Part shown: piece after piece, positions 39,844 to 44,038 of the stretch
Layout: every line of letters begins with the position of its first letter
How positions within the stretch are numbered: position 1 is the first letter of the stretch
Source: an uncultured Clostridia bacterium
GTDB taxonomy: Bacteria; Bacillota; Clostridia; Oscillospirales; CAG-272
Direction of reading: 5' to 3'
DNA: 44,038 nt
Assembly (NCBI GenBank): GCA_947367285.1
Contig: CANBDB010000001.1
Location: forward strand, 1 to 44,038
Notes under the pieces: generated by a model
Seen by the model: only the letters and a program-made list of their open reading frames with translations
The model's database searches: none
Told to the model about the DNA's origin: nothing
Program-made: the position numbers and the translations under genes

Positions 39844-40700
39844 TACTCGAACCCTCCCATCTTTTGTTCACTGAGGTACTGATCGAACTCGTCGCCGTTG
39901 AGCATGAACCAATCATCACCGCCGTGCCAGAAGCTGACGTACATATCGCCGTCCTCCACGCGAATGGATCGCTGTTCCAAGCCTTCGCCGTAGCCGTCTG
40001 AACACTGACCTTCGAGCCAATCCTTGAATTCTGCTTCCTCATCAGAAGTGAAGGGAGCAGTAAGCTCGGCGCGAATGCATCCATAAAGAACACCGTCAAC
40101 GTTCTGCGTACTGAAGTGTACCTCCTTGAGCTTTCCAACAGCACCGTTGCTACCGTCGAAGTAAGCTGCAAGATTATCTTCGTCCCGAGCATCTTCCAAG
40201 CGGATCAGCTCTCGGATTCGTTCCTCGTAAGGAGCAAGATAGCTGCCGTCATACTCGTCGGGATAGTCTTCCATGTTGCCGTATTCATCACGGCTGTACA
40301 CGTTTGCCACCAACGGACAGTAGAAGTATTCCGTTGTATCTTCCATACGACTCTCGAGCATGAACTTATCAAACTCAGCGATGGAGGAGACCTTTCCGGA
40401 CATCACTGCTTCCATAGCGTCCAGCCTGTTTTGGTAGGGCAGGTTCTGATAGAACTCACACATGGTATTTACGAGGGAGAGAGTATCTGTGGGGGAGATC
40501 AACAGGGCGAGCCTTTTCTCAAACTCGTTGTTTCCGACGATCTTCACCTTGATCGGCTCTTCCTCTTCATCCATGCACTTGATTTCATGTGCCGGCTTTC
40601 TGATGCCGATGGAGCCGAGGTGGTCAGCCATAAGGTAACGCTTGCACGGGAATTCCATGACTAAGGTGTTGCCTTCGTTTTCGATAATTGCTGTAAACAT
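39843..40700 (-). CDS. ArdA-like/antirestriction-type acidic protein (tentative)
   Basis: The 285-residue strongly acidic protein begins MFTAIIENEGNTLVMEFPCK after GAAAGGA. The middle segment LSLVNTMCEFYQNLPYQNRLDAMEAV resembles the helical part of ArdA-type antirestriction proteins. The C-terminal block (EGQCSDGYGEGLEQRSIRVEDG, VSFWHGGDDWFMLN) recurs in proteins of related elements. ArdA proteins mimic DNA and inhibit type I restriction. It is the first leftward gene after the element end, where early establishment genes usually sit. The assignment is tentative. Confidence 0.5.
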   Translation of the reverse strand: MFTAIIENEGNTLVMEFPCKRYLMADHLGSIGIRKPAHEIKCMDEEEEPIKVKIVGNNEFEKRLALLISPTDTLSLVNTMCEFYQNLPYQNRLDAMEAVMSGKVSSIAEFDKFMLESRMEDTTEYFYCPLVANVYSRDEYGNMEDYPDEYDGSYLAPYEERIRELIRLEDARDEDNLAAYFDGSNGAVGKLKEVHFSTQNVDGVLYGCIRAELTAPFTSDEEAEFKDWLEGQCSDGYGEGLEQRSIRVEDGDMYVSFWHGGDDWFMLNGDEFDQYLSEQKMGGFE

Positions 40701-40737
40701 TGCCTTTTCCTTTCTTTCGTATTTCGCTCTCACATAC

Positions 40738-40766
40738 TTGAAATTTTCGTTTTTTTATGGTATAAT
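40738..40766 (+). promoter_or_regulatory. Outward-facing extended -10 sigma-A promoter near the element's right end
   Basis: TTGAAA (40738-40743), a 17-base spacer and TATAAT (40761-40766) preceded by TGG form a near-consensus extended -10 promoter on the plus strand. It points away from the element's genes, toward the att site and the host xpt operon. No convincing coding sequence follows directly. Confidence 0.7.
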
Positions 40767-40775
40767 GAGGGCAAT

Positions 40776-40817
40776 AAAAAAAGCCCCTTCGAAGATGTTT
40801 CCACCATCAAAAGGGCT
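40776..40817 (-). terminator. Leftward terminator at the right end of the element
   Basis: On the minus strand an AGCCCTTTTGATG...CATCTTCGAAGGGGCT stem, with an internal bulge, is followed by TTTTTTTATTG. It would stop transcription entering leftward from the att side, including any integrase transcript crossing the joined ends of the circular form. It lies only 9 bases from the outward promoter's -10. Confidence 0.7.
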
Positions 40818-40830
40818 ATGTATTTGTGGT

Positions 40831-40907
40831 TTGACCACAATTTGACCAGTATTGAATAAACTATGAACGCGGCCTCGGATGACCAGTTTTGACCACAATT
40901 TTGACCA
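40831..40907. repeat. Five TGACCA repeats near the att site, integrase/excisionase arm-site candidates
   Basis: TGACCA followed by G or C occurs at 40832, 40843, 40880, 40890 and 40902, most within TTTGACCACAATTTGACCAGT-like units. Spacings within the pairs are 10 to 12 bases, about one helical turn. Such short direct repeats close to a tRNA att site are typical of arm-type binding sites for tyrosine recombinases. The recombinase is not in the window. Confidence 0.55.
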
Positions 40908-41022
40908 GTTTGCCCGATGTAACACACGGAATTAACGGAAATATCGGAAAGAAACACCCCCGAAAACCGTAAAAATCGGGTCAAAAAGAGCATTTACCAA
41001 GCAAAATAAACTATAATTTTTG

Positions 41023-41067
41023 TTTGGGACCAGGATGCCGCGAGTTCGAGTCTCGCCACTCGGACCA
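41023..41067 (+). tRNA. 3' fragment of tRNA-Pro(UGG) at the right element junction (att site)
   Basis: The sequence from the anticodon loop TTTGGGA (anticodon TGG at 41025-41027, G at 37) runs through anticodon stem CCAGG, variable loop, T-arm GCGAG-TTCGAGT-CTCGC, acceptor strand CACTCGG and ACCA (41064-41067). The 5' half is replaced by AT-rich element DNA, so this is not a working gene. It marks attR. The intact tRNA should be rebuilt at the left junction outside the window. Confidence 0.85.
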
Positions 41068-41102
41068 AAACCGGCAGTTTCATCATGGAAACTGCCGGTT
41101 TT
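41067..41102 (+). terminator. Terminator-like hairpin directly after the tRNA-Pro CCA end
   Basis: A 15-base-pair perfect stem, AAAACCGGCAGTTTC with GAAACTGCCGGTTTT, encloses a six-base loop. The 3' arm ends in TTTT but no longer U-run follows. It fits the native terminator of the tRNA gene and would also limit transcription leaving the element. Confidence 0.75.
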
Positions 41103-41141
41103 GACATAGTTTCATACTATAAAGAGGGAGAATACATACAG

Positions 41142-41732
41142 ATGAATTTCCTAGAAGAGAGAATCGTAAAAGACGGCATTGTGAAATCCGGTAATGTTCT
41201 GAAGGTGGACAGCTTTTTGAACCACCAGATGGATATTGCTCTGATGGAAGAAATCGGTCGTGAGTTTAAGCGCCGTTTCGGTCACAAAACCGTCACCAAG
41301 GTGATGACCATTGAAGCATCCGGCATCGGCATCGCCGCTTTTGTTGCCAAAGAGTTTGGTGTCCCCATGGTCTTTGCCAAGAAATCCAAGTCCATCAATA
41401 TCGATGGCGATATGTATGTGGCAGAAGTGGAATCCTTTACACACAAGAACAAGAATCAGGTCATCGTGTCCAAAAAGTTCCTGCATCCAGAGGACCATCT
41501 GCTGATCATTGATGACTTCCTGGCCAACGGATGTGCGCTTCAGGGTCTGATCTCCATTGCTGAATCCGCAGGTTCCACCATTGAGGGTCTGGGCATCGTG
41601 ATTGAAAAGGGCTTCCAGATCGGCGGCAGAGTCATTCGTAACTTGGGTTATCATCTGGAATCCCTGGCAATCGTGGATGCTATGGATGCCAAGACCGGCA
41701 CCATTACCTTCCGGGCACAGGAGGGGCAATAA
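41142..41732 (+). CDS. xpt: Xanthine phosphoribosyltransferase
   Basis: The 196-residue protein converts xanthine and PRPP to XMP in purine salvage. It begins MNFLEERIVKDGIVKSGNVL and has the PRPP-binding loop LLIIDDFLANGCALQGL, plus TIEASGIGIAAFVAKEFGVP typical of Xpt. The length matches Bacillus Xpt. The start at 41142 follows GAGGGAG; a longer in-frame extension runs into the tRNA terminator and is unlikely. It overlaps the permease gene (TAATG). No purine riboswitch is recognisable in the 40 bases available upstream, and no good promoter at correct spacing. Confidence 0.95.
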   Translation: MNFLEERIVKDGIVKSGNVLKVDSFLNHQMDIALMEEIGREFKRRFGHKTVTKVMTIEASGIGIAAFVAKEFGVPMVFAKKSKSINIDGDMYVAEVESFTHKNKNQVIVSKKFLHPEDHLLIIDDFLANGCALQGLISIAESAGSTIEGLGIVIEKGFQIGGRVIRNLGYHLESLAIVDAMDAKTGTITFRAQEGQ

Positions 41733-43057
41733 TGGCAAAAACGAAAAATCAAGCCGCCTCATCCATGGACAATATCTATACGCTGGATGGGAAGGTTCCA
41801 CTGCTGAAATCCATCCCATTCGGCCTGCAGCACGTTCTGGCAATGTTTGTTGCCAACATCGCACCCATTATGATCGTTACCGGTGCCAGCGGTCTGAGCA
41901 CGCAGGAAACCGCTTCCCTGATCCAGACTGCCATGATCATGGCCGGTATCGGTACCTTGGTCCAGCTTTTCACCGTTTGGAAGCTGGGTGCGAAGCTGCC
42001 GATTGTGATGGGTATCAGCTTTACATTCGTTTCTGTATTCTGCTATGTTGGACCGAAGTGGGGATACGAAGCGATCATCGGTGCTGTTTTGATCGGCGGT
42101 GTCATTGAGGGTCTGCTTGGTTTCTTCGCAAAATACTGGTGCAGGATCATTTCCCCCATCGTTTCCGCCTGTGTGGTTACCGCCATTGGCTTCAGCCTGC
42201 TGAGTGTGGGTGCCAATTCCTTCGCCGGCGGCAGCGGAGCTGCCGACTTCGGCAGCGCTCAGAACTGGATTTTGGGTGCTGTCACGCTGGTGTGCTGCAT
42301 CCTGTTCAACATTTTCGCCAAAGGCCATCTGAAGCAGCTGTCTGTTCTGTTTGGTCTGGTGGTGGGCTATATTGTGGCGGTCTTCATGGGCAAAGTGGAT
42401 TTTTCCGCTCTGGAGGGCGTGGGCATCGTTTCCCTGCCCCGGATCATGCCATACAAGCCTGTGTTCAACTTAAGTGCCATCGTTTCTGTCACCATGATCT
42501 TCCTGGTTTCCGCCACCGAAACCATTGGCGATACCTCTGCCATGACAAACACCGCTCTTGGCAGAGAAGCCACCGACAAGGAGATTTCCGGCAGTCTGGC
42601 CTGCGACGGTTTGATCAGCTCCCTGTCTGCTTGCTTTGGCTGTATGCCCATTACTTCTTTCAGCCAGAACGTGGGACTGCTGGCCATGACTAAGGTCATC
42701 AACCGTTACACCATCGCTACCGGTGCCGGCATTCTGATTCTGGCTGGTATTTTCCCGGCAATTGGTGCTGTTCTCGCCACCCTGCCCGAGGCAGTCTTAG
42801 GTGGCTGCACCATTATGATGTTCGGCAATATCGTCATTTCCGGTCTGCAGATGATCGGGGCCTGCGGCTTCAGCCAGCGCAATATCACCATTGCCGCCCT
42901 GTCACTCAGCATCGGTCTGGGCTTCACTCAGGTGCCCGATATGTTTAACATCTTCCCCGATATCATTCGCACCATCTTCGCAGAAAACTGCGTCGCCGTT
43001 GTTTTCCTGACCGCTATCATTATGAACCTGATCATGCCGAAGGATAAGGAAGCATAA
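41732..43057 (+). CDS. pbuX: NCS2-family xanthine/uracil permease (PbuX-like)
   Basis: The 441-residue polytopic transporter has about twelve to fourteen hydrophobic segments. It carries the NAT/NCS2 signature QNVGLLAMTK and the TM8-region motif SATETIGDTSAMTN. Start MAKTKNQAASSMDNIYTLDG follows GGAGGGGC in the xpt end. Coupling to xpt suggests xanthine uptake feeding the salvage enzyme. GCC/CTG-rich codon use distinguishes it from the neighbouring element genes, supporting a chromosomal origin. Confidence 0.92.
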   Translation: MAKTKNQAASSMDNIYTLDGKVPLLKSIPFGLQHVLAMFVANIAPIMIVTGASGLSTQETASLIQTAMIMAGIGTLVQLFTVWKLGAKLPIVMGISFTFVSVFCYVGPKWGYEAIIGAVLIGGVIEGLLGFFAKYWCRIISPIVSACVVTAIGFSLLSVGANSFAGGSGAADFGSAQNWILGAVTLVCCILFNIFAKGHLKQLSVLFGLVVGYIVAVFMGKVDFSALEGVGIVSLPRIMPYKPVFNLSAIVSVTMIFLVSATETIGDTSAMTNTALGREATDKEISGSLACDGLISSLSACFGCMPITSFSQNVGLLAMTKVINRYTIATGAGILILAGIFPAIGAVLATLPEAVLGGCTIMMFGNIVISGLQMIGACGFSQRNITIAALSLSIGLGFTQVPDMFNIFPDIIRTIFAENCVAVVFLTAIIMNLIMPKDKEA

Positions 43058-43074
43058 TTTAGACAACAATACGC

Positions 43075-43109
43075 AAGCCGGTAGCTTTTGTCAAAAAAGC
43101 TACCGGCTT
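43075..43109 (+). terminator. Bidirectional terminator after the xpt-pbuX operon
   Basis: AAGCCGGTAGCTTTT and AAAAGCTACCGGCTT form a perfect 15-base-pair stem with a five-base loop, followed by ATTCTTT. It lies between the convergent permease and kinase-like genes and could serve both. Confidence 0.85.
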
Positions 43110-43158
43110 ATTCTTTGCTTTTCTTTGTTTATAGCAGTGCAGAAATCATAGTCTGAGA

Positions 43159-43710
43159 TCATAAGTTGAACCTTTCTTTGATCATAGCTGCGGCAATCTC
43201 TGGTTCTATGTTGGAGTTATCGATTTTAATATAGTTCTCAAATGTAATTTCGCCCGGCAAACTTTCACAGCGGTATCTCGCATCATCCCGCAGCACTCGC
43301 TCTCTGGATTGATTAACATCCCTCTTGGATGCCTTGTATGCCAAACGATTGGGCGTTTCATTTCGCTGCAGACGAATCTCCTGCGGTGCGACAAGCTCCG
43401 CATAATAGATTTCTCCCCCCTGCTCCCGGAAAATATCCGCCACATGGGCAACGTAATCCCAATCCGATTGCATGTCAAAAGCCCACAAATAGGTGAAGAT
43501 CATACCTTCATTATCACTCTTGGCAAACTCCCTGAAGATTACCTCCCGCAATTGCTGTGTTACATGACCATTGAACGCACCAAAGATTTCGATCACCGGC
43601 TCAATCATCATGTGATTGTGAAACAATCGCAGGCCGGTCTGCTTCATCAATTCCTGTCCAACCGTCATTTTTCCTACCGCGGCATCGCCAATCAAAAATA
43701 CCAATTTCAT
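43159..43710 (-). CDS. P-loop kinase-like AAA protein
   Basis: The 183-residue protein begins MKLVFLIGDAAVGKMTVGQEL, with a Walker A GDAAVGKMT (residues 8-16). It has shikimate-kinase-like features (HNHMMIEPVIEIFG, ELVAPQEIRLQRNETPNRLA with a lid-like arginine segment). Such small kinases phosphorylate small metabolites or antibiotics; the substrate here is unknown. AGAGGAG precedes the ATG, and a sigma-A promoter lies 22 bases upstream. Confidence 0.75.
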   Translation of the reverse strand: MKLVFLIGDAAVGKMTVGQELMKQTGLRLFHNHMMIEPVIEIFGAFNGHVTQQLREVIFREFAKSDNEGMIFTYLWAFDMQSDWDYVAHVADIFREQGGEIYYAELVAPQEIRLQRNETPNRLAYKASKRDVNQSRERVLRDDARYRCESLPGEITFENYIKIDNSNIEPEIAAAMIKERFNL

Positions 43711-43731
43711 AGAAACATCTCCTCTGTTTGC

Positions 43732-43761
43732 ATTATATCACAGTGTCTTCCGCTATGTAAA
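43732..43761 (-). promoter_or_regulatory. Promoter of the P-loop kinase-like gene
   Basis: On the minus strand a -35 TTTACA (43761-43756) is followed by an 18-base spacer and a -10 TATAAT (43737-43732), 22 bases before the start codon. Divergent from the DUF3892 gene, for which no clear promoter is seen in the short gap. Confidence 0.6.
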
Positions 43762-43813
43762 CCGAATATTCTCCACAATGCAGCAAAAGCTACATAAAAG
43801 GAGTGATTGACAA

Positions 43814-44038
43814 ATGGACAGACAAGAACTTATAAAGCAGACATTGGATCAGATTCCGCAGACGAATGCTGATTCGAAACGGATCGTCGGACTTGTAAAA
43901 GAAGGCGGCAGGATTACCGGATATCAGCTTTCCGATAATTCTATTGTGGAGAAACAGCAAGCTGTGGATATGGCAAAGCAGGGTCAGATCGCCGGTGTCG
44001 GCATCGCCCACCGGGGAGACACGGAATATCTGAAATCC
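43814..44038 (+). CDS. DUF3892-domain protein, 5' part (runs off the window)
   Basis: The first 75 residues begin MDRQELIKQTLDQIPQTNAD, with AAAAGGAG ten bases before the ATG. The segment RIVGLVKEGGRITGYQLSDN, then AVDMAKQGQIAGVGIAH and TEYLKS matches the DUF3892 family, a small conserved domain of unknown function. The gene continues beyond the right edge. It belongs to the host side of the junction. Confidence 0.75.
   Translation, partial: MDRQELIKQTLDQIPQTNADSKRIVGLVKEGGRITGYQLSDNSIVEKQQAVDMAKQGQIAGVGIAHRGDTEYLKS

Noticed and set aside
40831..40907. Repeats resembling a small CRISPR array
   Set aside because: Units are only six to ten bases, spacing is 10 to 37 bases with no unique spacers of regular length, and no cas genes are present.
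40730..40993. Leftward 87-residue open frame covering the element end
   Set aside because: It spans the repeats and terminator hairpin, has no ribosome site, and its composition is not protein-like.
41023..41067. A complete tRNA gene
   Set aside because: The D-arm, acceptor 5' strand and anticodon-stem 5' strand are missing upstream; only the 3' half folds.
41100..41141. Purine riboswitch or clear promoter for xpt
   Set aside because: About 40 bases are too few for the riboswitch, no conserved core is seen, and the TTGACA at 41101 has no -10 at suitable spacing.

Overview
The window is the right-hand part of an integrated conjugative element (ICE) in the chromosome of a low-to-mid GC Gram-positive anaerobe. 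It fits a gut Clostridia/Oscillospirales-type Firmicute: strong AGGAGG ribosome sites, Firmicute sigma-A promoters, AbrB, SpoVG and small Xre-type regulators, and relatives of the many DUF families known from Tn1549-like elements. The species cannot be named from this sequence. The element spans from before position 1 to about 41,022. It ends inside a tRNA-Pro(UGG) gene, of which only the 3' part (41,023-41,067) remains here. Chromosomal genes follow: xpt, an NCS2 xanthine permease, a P-loop kinase-like gene and the start of a DUF3892 gene.

Layout. (1) 1-2306: a type I restriction-modification operon on the minus strand (small Xre regulator, hsdM, hsdS running off the edge). (2) 2432-3518: an Xre regulator divergent from a SLOG-fold protein, with a palindromic operator between them. 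(3) 3525-9215: mobilisation genes (HTH protein, VirD4 coupling protein, Toprim primase, MobP-type relaxase, ribbon-helix-helix accessory protein) and a hairpin-rich 291-base gap that is the best oriT candidate. (4) 9216-12,968: small proteins of unknown role, including two paralogous pairs. (5) 12,987-17,757: the type IV secretion core (VirB4 ATPase, PrgI/VirB3-like, VirB6/TrbL-like, VirB2-like pilin). (6) 17,732-30,047: a deoxyribosyltransferase-like protein, a secreted CARDB-repeat protein and an apparently complete Tad (type IVc) pilus gene set ending in three tandem pilin copies. (7) 30,106-40,700: SpoVG, AbrB-like regulators, two DNA methyltransferases, an ADP-ribosyltransferase-like protein and many small acidic proteins, probably establishment and anti-defence functions. 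(8) 40,701-41,067: the element end, with an outward promoter, a leftward terminator, TGACCA repeats and the att site.

From 40,700 down to 3,525 every gene lies on the minus strand, often overlapping or spaced by under 20 bases. The relaxase and its accessory protein would process DNA at oriT, VirD4 would deliver it to the VirB4/VirB3/VirB6/VirB2-type channel, and the Tad pilus with the CARDB protein could act in cell-cell attachment or mating-pair formation. That last point is inference and the most interesting hypothesis here. Neither an integrase nor a peptidoglycan hydrolase is visible; both may lie left of the window.
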